A stretch of 64,000 nt of DNA, taken from contig CP154954.1 of NCBI GenBank assembly GCA_039621445.1, forward strand, positions 40,913,572-40,977,571, read 5' to 3'. The notes under the pieces are model-generated. The model was not told the origin of the DNA. It saw nothing but the letters and a program-made list of their open reading frames with translations, and ran no database searches. Source of the stretch: Euglena gracilis (taxonomy: Eukaryota; Euglenida; Euglenophyceae; Euglenales). Position 1 is the stretch's first letter, and each line of letters begins with the position of its first letter. The position numbers and the translations under genes are program-made. Positions 53,481 through 63,785 of the stretch are shown in pieces.

Positions 53481-53629
53481 GGGGGGAGGGCACGGTGATA
53501 GATTTTAGCAGGGGCGCCCGTGACAATGACAATTTTCAAGCCAGGCGTTCTTATTATAAAACGATTTTTGAAGAGGCTCCGTTTTCTTGCAGTTGGGAGA
53601 TAGGCAGCTGGTAAACTGATGGAATAGAT

Positions 53630-53822
53630 TACTACCCCCCTCACCCCCCTCAGAGTGGCCAAGAATTTTTGGCAAATTTGGTGCCCCCCCCCAAAGTGGT
53701 TATTTTCTTCTGGCGCCGAAGGCGCCAAAGCCCAAAAACTGACCCCCCCCCCCCAAAGTGTCCCCTCCCCCAGAGTGGCCGTTTTGGGGTGCCGTGGTGC
53801 CCAGAGGGGCGGGTGAGGGTAT
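53630..53822. repeat. Family F copy
   Basis: CCCCTCAGAGTGGCCAAG, CTGGCGCCGAAGGCGCCAAAG (about 53710) and CCAGAGTGGCCGTTTTGGGG lie in the family order. Confidence 0.7.
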
Positions 53823-54450
53823 GTGAATCAGAACTTGTAGATGCATTTGTACGCACAGTGTGTGTAGGGATTAGCGTCCCAAAGCTCAACAAGAGCTAGG
53901 AAAAGAACCTCCGCACGCAACCCAGTTTGAAACACAAAAATGAGGAGGTTCCAATGCTGGTTTTCCAACGGATTCTTGGAATTGAATTGTGTCGACAATG
54001 ACAACAATTCACACAAAATCCCAGAGCCCTCTTTTTGAGCAGATGATCACCTTGTGAGCGTTCTCTTCAAAGCGGGTGGGATGAATTCATTCAGCAAAGG
54101 AAATTGCCTGGGTGCTGAGGCCACAAGGGCAACATCCGGGACCCTTTGGTTGCACACTCGCATCAAGGCGTTTACATAATTTCGCCAAGAGCCGACGTCT
54201 CTCGCACTGACACATTTTGTTCCTCATGTTGTTTGTTGCAAGCCTCAGGCTTCCTGCTCATCAAACAAAAAAAAACTGCCTGAATGCAACGACGTCCCCA
54301 CGCATGCAAAAACTCATCAATTGATGCATATTTCACACCTAGTTGGTCGCAAAGATCAACGAAGGACAAAAAAAATGAGCCAAACTGGCTGGCTGCACGT
54401 TCTGAGAACCTGGAGTTTTGGGAGGGGGTCAGGTCATGGGGACACAGGGG
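53823..54450. other. Unassigned stretch
   Basis: No shared repeats and no exon-like block noticed. Confidence 0.4.
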
Positions 54451-54501
54451 GGGTTAGGGTTAGGGTTACCCTAACCCTAACCCTAACCCAAACCCTAACC
54501 C
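54451..54501. repeat. Interstitial telomeric repeat, head-to-head
   Basis: Three GGGTTA units (54451-54468) are followed directly by CCCTAA units (from 54469, with one variant, CCCAAA). The G-rich strand runs into its complement, the arrangement left by fusion of two chromosome ends. Confidence 0.9.
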
Positions 54502-54504
54502 ATA

Positions 54505-55560
54505 GCCCTTGAAAAAATCCCTGTTTGGAGGCCAGGAAAAGTGCACTAAGTCCATGGTCTTAGTGGTCAGGTTCCACCCGTTGGGTACTGAAGCAGGGTT
54601 GACGTTTTTTTGTTTTTTTCAAAAAAAACGTGTGTTTTTATTAAAGAAACGCCAAAAACCATGTTTTTTTTTAAAAAAAAAAGCAAAAATTGACCTTTTT
54701 CTTTGGGAAATGGCCATTTTTTGAGGAAAATTTTTTCGGGGGTGGTTCAGGTCACGGGAAGGGGGTCACGGGGATACTTTCACACATAGAAAAACCTTTA
54801 GAGGGGGTGTTCCCCCGTGACCCACCCCCCGACCCGACCTAAGACCCTTTTCGGCCAATTTTGAAAAAAAAATTTTGGCCGGTGATGCCTAATTTGACAA
54901 AATATTCAGGTAGATTCCCAATTTTGAGGCATAAATTTTGCAAATTTTGGAATGTGATGCCTAATTTGGTGTCAAAGTACCAATTTAGGTTGGGGGATTC
55001 CTAATTTGGCGCCTAAAAAGGATTTTTTCCCCAAAAATTTGTTTTCGGTGATTCCTGGTTTGGCCACCGAAAAAATCTGTGTTTTTTGGTGCAAAAAATC
55101 ATGCTTTCAACCCCCCCAAAAAAACAAAAAAATGAATCCTGCAGGGATAAAAAATGCACTTTATTCTAAAAAAAACATTTTTTTCACCCAAACCCTCCAT
55201 GATGCTTTTTTTTACTTTTTCAAAAAAAACAAACCGTCAACCTTGTACTTGAGGGGACCAAAAGGAGATTTTTGACTCTTTTGTGGCCACTTTTGGCCTT
55301 TTGTTGGCTCACAATTTCTTCGGACATCGAAACCACCTTTAAAAAACCTCTTGGGACATTTTTTTGGAAACCCAACTATAAGAAACGGGTCTCTCACAGG
55401 TGGGGTGGGTCATCTCACAGTCTGTTGCATTTGTGAGGCATGTTCTCAAAATTTTTTTTGATGTTTTAGGATTTCAAACATAACAAAAACAAACAAAGGA
55501 ATATGTGTTTCTATATATACATATATAACGTATATATACATATATAATATATGTATGAAC
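54505..55560. other. AT-rich stretch with family J words
   Basis: CTAATTTGGTGTCAAA-type words recur near 54885, 54957 and 55003. GGTCACGGG words flank at 54755. Nothing else is recognised. Confidence 0.45.
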
Positions 55561-55564
55561 CATG

Positions 55565-56110
55565 CCCCCCCCCTTTACTGTTCCCCCCTTACTGTTTTCA
55601 TTGGGGGGACGGGAACAGTACAGTGTCATAGCACTTTTGTAAAGGATTCTTGGCACAAGGCAAAAAGGGGAATCTTTTGGTCGGTTTTAGGTGCTTTCCA
55701 TCCCACCAAAATCCAACTTTATGCCAAAACTTTATGCCGGACATTGTGGAGGTGCAATTTTCAAGCATGTAAACCATTTTGGCATTTTGGGTAACCTTTT
55801 GGGTCAAACTTGGGACTCAAAAGGGGGCACGGGAGGGGGGGGGCATGGTATATATATTTATATAAAGGAATATATACATACATGTGTGTGTGCGTGTCTA
55901 CACAGACATGCATACATGAATATTTTCATTTGTATGTGTTTATGTGCACCCCCATTACGTACCCCCATTATGTACCCCTTGGGGGGGTACATAATGGGGG
56001 GGGGGGCAGTCCCAAGAGGAATGCACCTCGCCCGGCCATCCGCAGGCATGTTCCGCCCATTGTGAACCCCCCCCCATTGTACCTCCCCCCCAGTTTCGGC
56101 CTCCCGGAGG
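55565..56110. repeat. CCCCCATTATGTACCCC inverted repeats
   Basis: CCCCCATTATGTACCCCTTG (55965) pairs with GGGGGGTACATAATGGGGGG (55981). CCCCATTGTACCTCCCCCC (about 56073) pairs with GAGGTATATAATGGGGGGG (about 56108). CCCCTTTACTG and CCCCTTACTG mark another left end at 55571-55595. Confidence 0.65.
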
Positions 56111-56119
56111 AGGTATATA

Positions 56120-56168
56120 ATGGGGGGGGATGGTATATATGTATATATGCACACACATATACATATAT

Positions 56169-56211
<43 letters not shown>

Positions 56212-56236
56212 TACATATATATATATATATATACAT
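56120..56236. repeat. AT/ACAT microsatellite
   Basis: ATATATGTATATATGCACAC grades into pure (AT)n and ACATATATAT. Similar short tracts are at 55512-55556 and 55848-55880. Confidence 0.9.
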
Positions 56237-56930
56237 TCGGAAACAATAAACAAGGGATTTGCCCCCCAAAACGGGGTGGAAACACAAGGGATTTTGTTAT
56301 TTTGGGGCCCTCAGACAGACTCAGTTGCGGGTCGGGCCAGGCCGGGTCGGGCTACTGGGCTGAGGGCAGGCCGGGCTGGACTGCTGGGCCATCAGACCCC
56401 GGTGGGGGAATGCGTGCGTGGGCAGGCACCCCAAGGCACCCAGATCCGACCCCCCCAGGGCCAGGGGATTTCAAAACTCCCTATCCCCCTGGGCCGCCAC
56501 ACTGCAACCCGGCTCTGGGCTATATTTAAGGGCTTCTGAGAGTTGCTGGTTGGTTTTGCCCCCCAAGGATAGGGAAGTAACCCCTCCCCCCAGACGTTGG
56601 GAGGGTCCGGCCCTCCCACTCCTCCTCCTTGAAAGGTTCCAATGGCAGTGAAATTTTTACTGCCATTGGAAATTTTTACTGCCAAGTACTGCGCGCCGGA
56701 AAATGAGCAAAACAACACCCTTCTTCCTCACTTTGGACATATTGCCCGTTTTTTTTTTGATGTTTTGGTGGTCTCCACATGAAAAATGTGAAATAATTCA
56801 AAAAAATGAGTGTTTTCGGGTTCAAAAAAAATTGGGTATTTTCACCAAATTTGGCCCGATTTCTGGCCGGGCGGCGGCCACGATGGGCCCCTCCTCCTCC
56901 GCACCCCTGGTCCTTTGCCCCGCCTTCCCC
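56237..56930. other. Unassigned stretch
   Basis: A direct pair of ATTTTTACTGCC near 56652-56684 and some GC-rich sequence; no supported exon. Confidence 0.4.
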
Positions 56931-56933
56931 CAG

Positions 56934-57040
56934 GTTTGATACTGCCGTTGCTGCATGTCACCCTGAACCGCCTGCTCTTCCCTGGGCTGCTGGCCGCCCA
57001 CCATGCCCGGGCCAAACACCGGCAGTGCGCCGCGGATGAG
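56934..57040 (+). CDS. Exon candidate, hydrophobic start
   Basis: A TTGCCCCGCCTTCCCCCAG acceptor precedes LILPLLHVTLNRLLFPGLLA, then AHHARAKHRQCAADE, with GAG/GTTGCA as donor. LLFPGLLAAHH could be a short membrane segment. A minus frame with similar codon bias lies opposite but lacks an acceptor. Confidence 0.45.
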
Positions 57041-57333
57041 GTTGCATTGACGAGTTTGTGGTGTCCGCGGTTTATCGTGTTGTATGTGTGTTGTGTGAGC
57101 TTTCCAAGAGTCAATTGACATCCGCATTTCACTGGAATCACTGTCCGGAAGTGACCACAGTCGTGCCCAAATTGTTTGAATCTTGCTTGTGCACCATAAG
57201 AATGATGGTATGGAGTCCCAGGAAAAGATGCTCAGGCTTGAAGCCTCCTGAATGTGCAAGGGAGGACATACGAAGAGGTTTGGTCCCTAGTTTTGAATCC
57301 ACTGCACAACCACGTGTGTTGTGTCTGGCATAC

Positions 57334-57530
57334 CTGGCGCATTTGCCCCTGAGCGCGCTCGCCTGTGCACGTCCACGGTGCACAGCCCGCCGCCGACCAG
57401 CCCCCGCCAGGGGTTGTTCCTCCCCAGTCGGTCCATCTCCGGTGAGCTCGCCCGGCGGGGCTCCAAGTCCAGCAGCCTCGCCAGCACCAACATTTCCCCG
57501 TCCCTCCTCTCCAACAGCTTTGTGTGTATC
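57334..57530 (-). CDS. Exon candidate, charged globular-like
   Basis: A CCCCTGCGCAG acceptor and a CAG/GTATGC donor bound a frame reading THTKLLERRDGEMLVLA after the first codons (IHTKLLERRDGEML), then RLLDLEPRRASSPEMDRLG and GLVGGGLCTVDVHRRA. Most codons end in G or C and both borders are in the same phase. The plus strand is also open and Ser-rich but less protein-like. Unknown family. Confidence 0.5.
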
Positions 57531-58210
57531 CTGCGCAGGGGCAGGCTCGGGCTCGGGGCCGTGTGGCCTCCGAAAGACACAGCACAAAGAGGGTGCGGCG
57601 CAGACATTCAGCCCAAAAAGGATTGCTCTGACTCTCCTTCGGCCCAGTCCTCCATCTTTTAACCACTCCAACCGATCACCTGCTGGACATGATTTGTTTT
57701 GTTTTCCACCTGTTTCATGCCAACGTACCGCAACTGGTGCCCCCAAGGAGTTTGGTCATGAATGCAAATTTGAACCCCTCCAAGTTTGCTTTTTTGCAAC
57801 AACTGACGATTTCACCCCCCATCTTTTTCAGTGTTTCAACCTTTTTTGCATTGCCTAGAATTCATAAAAAGGCAAATTGCCCCCAAATGTGCCCCGACGT
57901 TTGCCCCCAGCCTGACTCCCGCGATGAGGGTCTAGCTGAACCTCACGGCTCATGTCCTTCACTGCATAGGCATTGACCTCCTCTGGCACGGCGCTGCCCA
58001 CACAAAAACAGCTTCTTTTTTGAGTTTCCGCTTTGATTTTTTTTGAGAGGGCGGCCCGCTGGGGTGGCCATGGCCCTGACCCCTGAGCCCACCCCCCATG
58101 CAACGCCCGGTGACTGACCCGCCCGCCCTCCCGCCCCCTCACGACGAGCAGCTGTTCGAGATCTTCCAAACGTTTGCGACAGACCCAGGGCGGCTGCACT
58201 GCCTCCCCCG
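57531..58210. other. Unassigned stretch with a possible plus-strand frame near 58120
   Basis: DEQLFEIFQTFATDPGRLHC at about 58140-58200 looks protein-like but is in a different frame from the exon that follows and has no donor, so I did not call it. Confidence 0.3.
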
Positions 58211-58216
58211 ACCCAG

Positions 58217-58369
58217 GGGAGGGGCACCGGCAAGATCCTGCCTTTGGACCTCGAAATGTCGGAAGTCAGTGAGCGCAAGGCTGAGGCCCGCAGGATGTGG
58301 GGGCTTCTCTGGTTTGAAGGCAGAACACCCCCGCTCTCAACCTGCTGCCTGAATGCGACAATGCGGCAG
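58217..58369 (+). CDS. Exon candidate, 51 codons in phase 0
   Basis: After CCCCCGACCCAG it reads GRGTGKILPLDLEMSEVSER, then KAEARRMWGLLWFEG and TCCLNATMRQ, with CAG/GTTTTG as donor. Exactly 51 codons with both splice borders matching. A charged helix fills the middle. Unknown family. Confidence 0.55.
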
Positions 58370-59676
58370 GTTTTGCAATCTCAAATCAAATGTTCAGCCT
58401 TCAACCATCCCCCCAAAAATTGGGGGCGTGATCCCCTCAGCCCCCCCCCCCCCCATGTGACTGGAGGGTATCCGGCATCCCGATGGGACTGAGATGGCAC
58501 CTTGATTATGAATTTGTACCCATCTTAGGAATCAAAACTGCCAAAAATGTGTCTTGGATTTCTAATTGGACCTATTTTTTTCGAAGAAAAGAGTCTCAAA
58601 ATGGGCACATGCAAATTGGATGTGACGTCACGGTCAAATTTCCACATTCCCACCCCGCAACCCCTGCAGCCCCCCCCCATTGAACCCCTGCAGCGACCCA
58701 CACACCCCCATTAAAAAACAATATTTTGCTGTCTTGTGTGTCCTTTTTACCCCTGTCCAGTCCTCCAAACATCAGAAATCAGGGGGGGGGGAAGGGCAAA
58801 AACACATTTTTGTGTATTTTTTTGTTCTTTGTTCCAGTGTTGTTTCTTCAGTGTTTTTGCTGGGAATTTTTTTGACAATGAAACGTTTCTCATTTTGGCC
58901 CCAACTTTTCCCCAAGGCCAAAAATTTTTTCTGTCAATCTTTTGTCATTTTTGCATTTCTTGGTTGAAGAAAATGCTTATTATCCTGCGAAATGAAAAAG
59001 TTTCCCAGAGCCAATTTTTTTCAAGTCCTCTCCAGCAGAAAGTGTTTATCCCGGGGAAGCTCCAAAAGGAATTTCCATTCAATTTGCTTTTGTGTTGATT
59101 TTTTTGTTTATTTATGTTTTTCTTGCGTTTTTTTTGTGTGTATTTTTGTGCGTCACGTTTTTCGCTGGCCCATGCTGTGCCCCCCCCCCCCCACACAGAA
59201 ATTGGTGCAAGAAGCAGGAACTGAACGAAGGACACTCACAAAGTTCAGGAGTGCTGGGGAATTGTCAAAGGGCATTCCACCCCATGGAGGGGGAGGTCAA
59301 GAAGCCTGCCTGCTGCCAGCAGCCCCCCTGCCCCAAGGCCGTCCCCCTCCCCGCTGGGCCCAGCTCAGCTGAGCTCAGAATTCGTCCGCGGAAAGCGTCG
59401 TTTTTTTTTATAGAAAACAAGCAACAAAGATCAAATGTGGTGTTTTGAGGGCCCTTAACACCGTCGGTTGTGGTTGAGGTTTCTTGTGAGTTTGGGAACG
59501 CCCAGCCTGCAACCAGCACCTCCCCCCCCCAAAGAAGCTTTGCCCCCTGAAACCCCCAGGGAGGGGGTCCAGCCCGCACCTTTTTCCAGCCAGCATCCCC
59601 CTTCATCTCTGGCATCTCTTTGGCAACTGCCTCAGTTTCTGCAGCAACCCCCCCCCCCCCGGAAAGGCCGGGCCAG
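58370..59676. other. Unassigned stretch
   Basis: Mostly AT-rich from 58700 to 59160 with T runs. No shared repeat families and no bounded exon. Confidence 0.4.
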
Positions 59677-59790
59677 AGGTGTGGGCAGTGCAGGCGGCCT
59701 GGGACAGATGGGCTGGTCCATGTGGATCAGATCCCGACCATCCTGACCCTCCGGGATGAGAAATACTCCGCTGCCGAGTCCAGGGCTGGA
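59677..59790 (+). CDS. Exon candidate with RCGQC
   Basis: A GGCCAG acceptor precedes RCGQCRRPGTDGLVHVDQIP, then TILTLRDEKYSAAESR. The likely end is AGG followed by GC, or a GT a little later. The minus strand is also open, with weaker bias. The LTL motif resembles LTLG in the exons at 60557 and 63066. Confidence 0.42.
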
Positions 59791-60200
59791 AGCTTCTGTT
59801 GGGATGCCCTCCGTTGTTTTGAATTCTGGGAAGGCAGTGTTCGATGCCTGGCTCAAATGAGGACTAATGCGGCACAATTTTGCCAAAAGAGTTTGCACTT
59901 CTTCCCCCAGGATGGCCATATGATGGTCAGACGGTGGTGATTGCCACCAACTGTTTTTGGTGCATTTTCTCCAGTCACAAGGTGCAGAGCATGTGTAAAT
60001 CATTGCTGGAAGTGCAGACATGATGCGCGTGTGTGCGTGTTGTGCGTAACTGTGTAAAGGTGTGCGTGCGTGTGTGGGTGGGTGGGTGTTTTGGGAGCGT
60101 GTGGGCAGGTGCGAGTGAGTGTGAACGTGTGCAAGTGCTTACGTGCTCTCTCTCAACTCTCTCTTTCTCTTTGTGTGTGTTTGTGTGCGTGCATTTGTAT

Positions 60201-60468
60201 CAGGAGTCTTGGACTCCCAGGGGAGGGGGGTAGGACAGGTGGGTCCGGCCGAGCCCCCACGGGGGGTGTCCCCCCAGGGGCCGGTGGGATATACTTTTTG
60301 GCGCCGAATGCGCCGAAATTTTTCAAAAGGTGTTATTTTTAGCATTTTTCGCAATTCTTTTGGCCATTTTCAGGGAAAATTGAGTGGGCCCCGGGACCCC
60401 CCGTCCCCCACAGGGGGGGGGGGGTGGGTGGGGGACCCCTCCCCCGGTCTTAAAAAAAAAGCCCCCTG
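60201..60468. mobile_element. hAT-like MITE of the 33382 family, inverted, target duplication ATTTG(T/C)AT
   Basis: The left end CAGGAGTCTTGGACTCCC and right end GGTCTTAAAAAAAAAGCCCC plus CTG match the family in reverse. ATTTGTAT (60193-60200) and ATTTGCAT (60469-60476) flank it. The central palindrome GGCGCCGAATGCGCCG is at about 60300. Confidence 0.88.
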
Positions 60469-60556
60469 ATTTGCATACGGATGAGTGAGTAAGTGAGTGT
60501 GTGCTTGCATGTGTTTCCCTGTGCCAATGTAGAGCGTCTGTGTATGTTTGCACCAG

Positions 60557-60828
60557 CCTTGCCCCTGATCGACCGGGCTGTCCATGCCACGACCCTCTCC
60601 GTCGGGGGAGGGGGCTGCCTACTGCCGTACGACCAGGTGCTGGCGGTGTGGCAAACCCTGAGCGTCCCCGGCAGCGAGGACACCACCCCCCGCTGCGACC
60701 AGAAGACGCCTGTGCCGCCGAGCTGGTGGCCGGGGTATGGATGCCTGCGCACCAGACGGCAGCACTCCCTGACGCTGGGCGTGCGCTCCAAGCCGACCAA
60801 CTGGCTGCTGTGTGTGACCCTTGTCATG
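60557..60828 (+). CDS. Exon candidate, about 90 codons
   Basis: After GTTTGCACCAG it reads LPLIDRAVHATTLSVGGGGC, LLPYDQVLAVWQTLSVPGSE, then RRQHSLTLGVRSKPTNWLLC and VTLVM, with ATG/GTGAGG as a near-consensus donor. Codons are strongly GC-ending and this is one of the longest bounded exons here. No family recognised. The MITE at 60201-60468 lies about 90 bases upstream. Confidence 0.58.
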
Positions 60829-61300
60829 GTGAGGCGCACCCCGGGCCCTTGAAATGCCATTTGCCTCGAATGGATCATCTGCACCGAAGATTTGTCAGGT
60901 TGAACTCCCATGGTATGGTTGGGTTTTACTGAGTGTACCTATGGCGGACGTTACGCCTTGTCAAATCCCCATGGGGTTGTTTGCTACCAGAGATGGGTTC
61001 GGCCCTTCTTCGGACATTTGTTGGGGGGCGTGCTAAATCCCAAAAACTCATGCCCGTGCCACTCCCACTTTTTGGACTTGGTATCTTTTAATAAACCAGT
61101 GCCTGGGTGTCATTGAGTACTCATCATTCTTGCACGAGCGCACAGTACCCACCAGGAATACTGAAAAAAATGAGTGACCTTATGACCAAGAACTGGTTAC
61201 AGATTTGATTTGGATTTGAAATGGCTGGATGAAGAGTGAGGATGCTGAAAGGATGGAGGGGGGCTGGGATCGCAGCAACCCCCAGCCTCTGTTCTCTCTT
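60829..61300. other. Intron-like stretch, nothing recognised
   Basis: No repeats or coding signal between two plus-strand exon candidates. Confidence 0.4.
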
Positions 61301-61308
61301 GCCAGCAG

Positions 61309-61377
61309 AGTCCGCCTCCCGTTGACCGTTGTGGTGGCGGCGATCATCACCGGCCTCGCCACTGCCTTTCTGTGGCG
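61309..61377 (+). CDS. Exon candidate, transmembrane helix
   Basis: A CTGTTCTCTCTTGCCAG acceptor precedes VRLPLTVVVAAIITGLATAF and LW, with a GTTCTC donor. Nineteen hydrophobic residues followed by Trp-Arg make a convincing membrane helix. GC-ending codons. Confidence 0.55.
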
Positions 61378-61486
61378 GTTCTCACCCATGGCTGGCCCAT
61401 CCCGTGCCCCGTGGCTTTGGGTGGCTTTGGGCGGGGGAGGGGGGGGATGGTCACCTGACTGGCTTGATGTGGGGCCGAGGGGGCAG

Positions 61487-61650
61487 GTGGGGGCCCGGCC
61501 ATGCGGGCGATCGAGCAGGAGATCCAGACGCTGCAGCGGGAGATGAACATTGTGCGGGACGCGGTGGAGTCCATCGGCGTCCGGCTCAACGAAGACTCCC
61601 ACAGCTGGAAAATCCTCTTTGCCACAACCAAGCTGTGGCTGGGTGTTTGA
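61487..61650 (+). CDS. Exon candidate, coiled coil
   Basis: After GGGGGCAG it reads MRAIEQEIQTLQREMNIVRD, then AVESIGVRLNEDS. This gives regular heptads (I, I, L, M, V, V, I, V) typical of a coiled coil. The frame closes at TGA 61648-61650, but the exon may end earlier. It lies about 110 bases after the membrane-helix exon, so a membrane-anchored coiled-coil protein is possible. Confidence 0.55.
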
Positions 61651-63060
61651 TTACAAGCTTCTTTTTCATTCGGAAACGACGCATGCGTCGATGAATTCGG
61701 AGCCGATTTTGAGGGGCCTGCACCAAATGATTTGTGGGGATCCGAAAACCTCCGACGCAAAGTGCTCGCAAACGTTGATAAATGACCAAAGATGAAGGAA
61801 CCTGGCCATTTGAAGTGAACCAAATCAGTTTTGTCCCAAACTCCCAGGTTTTTTTTTTCAGAGCAATCAGCAGGGAATTGAGATTGTTCTGGTGTATTTT
61901 TTTGTGACCATGCGGACCTGGGCCAGGGGGATCCCAACTGGGGGTCTTGGCAGTTCCTTCTTGCCCAGCCATTTTCCCGAGGCTGGTTTGAAGCCAACCA
62001 AATCTCTGCCACATCCTTGTCTGGCTCTGGTGGCTGATGCTGAGCCTTTAGTTGTTTATTGATTACACTGCGTCCATTAATTATTGGTGCATTTTTATTA
62101 TTGCATTGTAATTAATCCTTTCAATTCAGATTATCATTTGATTATTTAATTGTTAATTATTTGATTGTTATTTAATTTTATTTATGCATTTCATTTTGGT
62201 TGAGACTCCATATTTTTGTCATGTCCTCTTCTATGCCATTTCTGTTCTGTGGCCGGAGCTTGGGCATGAGACTGATGCAAGGCAACATCATTGGTGTCGC
62301 ATATGTCAGGGACCCTGCAGCAACGTAATGTTTTAAGGAGGAGAATCATGTTCGGCAACTGAATATATTATTACATTATAGGCCTGGAGAGTTTCTCAGA
62401 CGAAAAGATACAATATTTGGCTGGGTGCATTGCATCACGATATTGAATTTGAGATTTTGATATTCATCTGATCTGATCGGATTTGATTCCCTTTCAGGCA
62501 TCAGTGTGTGTTTTGTGATATTTTTTTTGTGCATCATGCGTATCACAACGAAAATTTTGTGCATCCCCAGTGTATCGCCAAAGTTTTGTGTTTCATTGTA
62601 TATCATCAATGGCCCAGGCACTTTTGTGTATCACATATGTATCACCAAGAATTTACAGGAGAAGTCCAAATTGAAGGCGTTTTTTTTAATCATCTGTCAG
62701 GGGCTGAATAATCAAACACCTCACTGTTTTTGTAGACAGCATTCATCTCCTGACCCCGAAACCTCTCCCAGTCCATGGGCTGTGGTGATCGTATGTGCGC
62801 ACTGTACAATTGAGTCCAGTCCTGTGAGAGCAAAACCTTTGCCTTCCCTTACACCTTGCCGGGCTGGTGCTGCCCTCCTGTAAAGTGCACACTGCGTGAT
62901 GCTGCCCCTCAGGCTGGGTTGATCAGCCCCTCCCGGGTGGGGCTCGTGGAGTGCCCCAAAGTGTAGGAATGTGCTCAAAATGGGCCTGTTCCGGCCTTCC
63001 GGGCCTTCGCCGCCCAAACCCCCCTGGGAGAGGCCTTACACACGCCTTGGCCCGGACGGG
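61651..63060. other. Intron-like AT-rich stretch
   Basis: 62050-62215 is very AT-rich with TTAATTATT and TTATTTAATT words. 62500-62640 repeats TTTTGTG(C/T)ATCA. No genes recognised. Confidence 0.45.
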
Positions 63061-63065
63061 GGCAG

Positions 63066-63240
63066 CGGGGACCCTCCGCCAACGCCACAGCGAACCGGTT
63101 CCTGGACGGCGTGGGGATGGCGCAGCAGGTGGTGCGGGGCCAGCTGGAGGAGGAGTGGCGGCAGCTGGTCCGGCAGGACCTTACGCTGGGCGTGCAGGAC
63201 ACCGTCGCCCAGGCCACCAACGAGGGGCAGCCGCCTCGGC
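63066..63240 (+). CDS. Exon candidate, helical
   Basis: After GGGGGCAG the frame reads GPSANATANRFLDGVGMAQQ, VVRGQLEEEWRQLVRQDLTL, then GVQDTVAQATNEGQ. It is Gln/Glu/Val-rich and helical, with nearly every codon ending in G or C. The 3' border is unclear (GT at about 63240, or GC at AGGG/GCAG). LTLGV recurs from 60557-60828. Confidence 0.55.
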
Positions 63241-63459
63241 TGGGTTCGACCAGCGGGAGACTGCAAATGCGTTTTCCGTGTTGTGTGTGATGTGTGTGTT
63301 CGATTTCGAACAAAATTTCGGTTTTTTTTGATTTTGTTTTTTTTTTAGTGGGACACTTTTCCATTTTCGCCAACAATGAATTTGGCATGGAAAAAGAAAC
63401 TTCATTTTTGATTTTTTTTTTCACCTGATCTTTTGTGGGTCATTGTCGTGTTCCTTTAG

Positions 63460-63785
63460 GGGGTGCTGCAATCAGCAGCTGTGCTTCAAGCAAGGGCCCG
63501 TTCCTCCTCTGCTCCATTTCGGGTGTCACCGTCCGAGCGATGCCCAACACGGCATCTGCCCCGCCACATTGGGCCACGTTGGGGCGGGGTTGCGGGCCTG
63601 GCGGTAACTGGCTGGCGGCGCTCAACACCAGCGCGGCGCCGCTCGTCGACGCCCTCAACCAGCAGTCCGCCGCCCGGGACATCACGCTGGGGCGGTGGGC
63701 GGACGCGAGGCGCACTGCGATCACAGTGCTCACCGCCCACAACGTCTCCGGCCCCCCAGCGCGGCGTTGGTGCACAACCGCTGGG
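63460..63785 (+). CDS. Exon candidate, about 109 codons, Ala-rich
   Basis: A GTGTTCCTTTAG acceptor and a GGG/GTAAAC donor bound a frame reading ISSCASSKGPFLLCSISGVT, NWLAALNTSAAPLVDALNQQ, then SAARDITLGRWADARRTAIT. The frame stays open to the window end, so it has no stop. Bias toward GC-ending codons strengthens from about 63590. ITLG recalls LTLG of the preceding exons. No family recognised. Confidence 0.58.

Noticed and set aside
55810-56540. 239-residue plus frame with Tyr-Ile repeats
   Set aside because: The repeats are translations of the ATAT/ACAT microsatellite and the remainder shows no codon bias.
58098-58210. Plus-strand block reading DEQLFEIFQTFATDPGRLHC
   Set aside because: It is protein-like but out of frame with the exon at 58217 and has no GT or GC donor in a suitable place; left uncalled.
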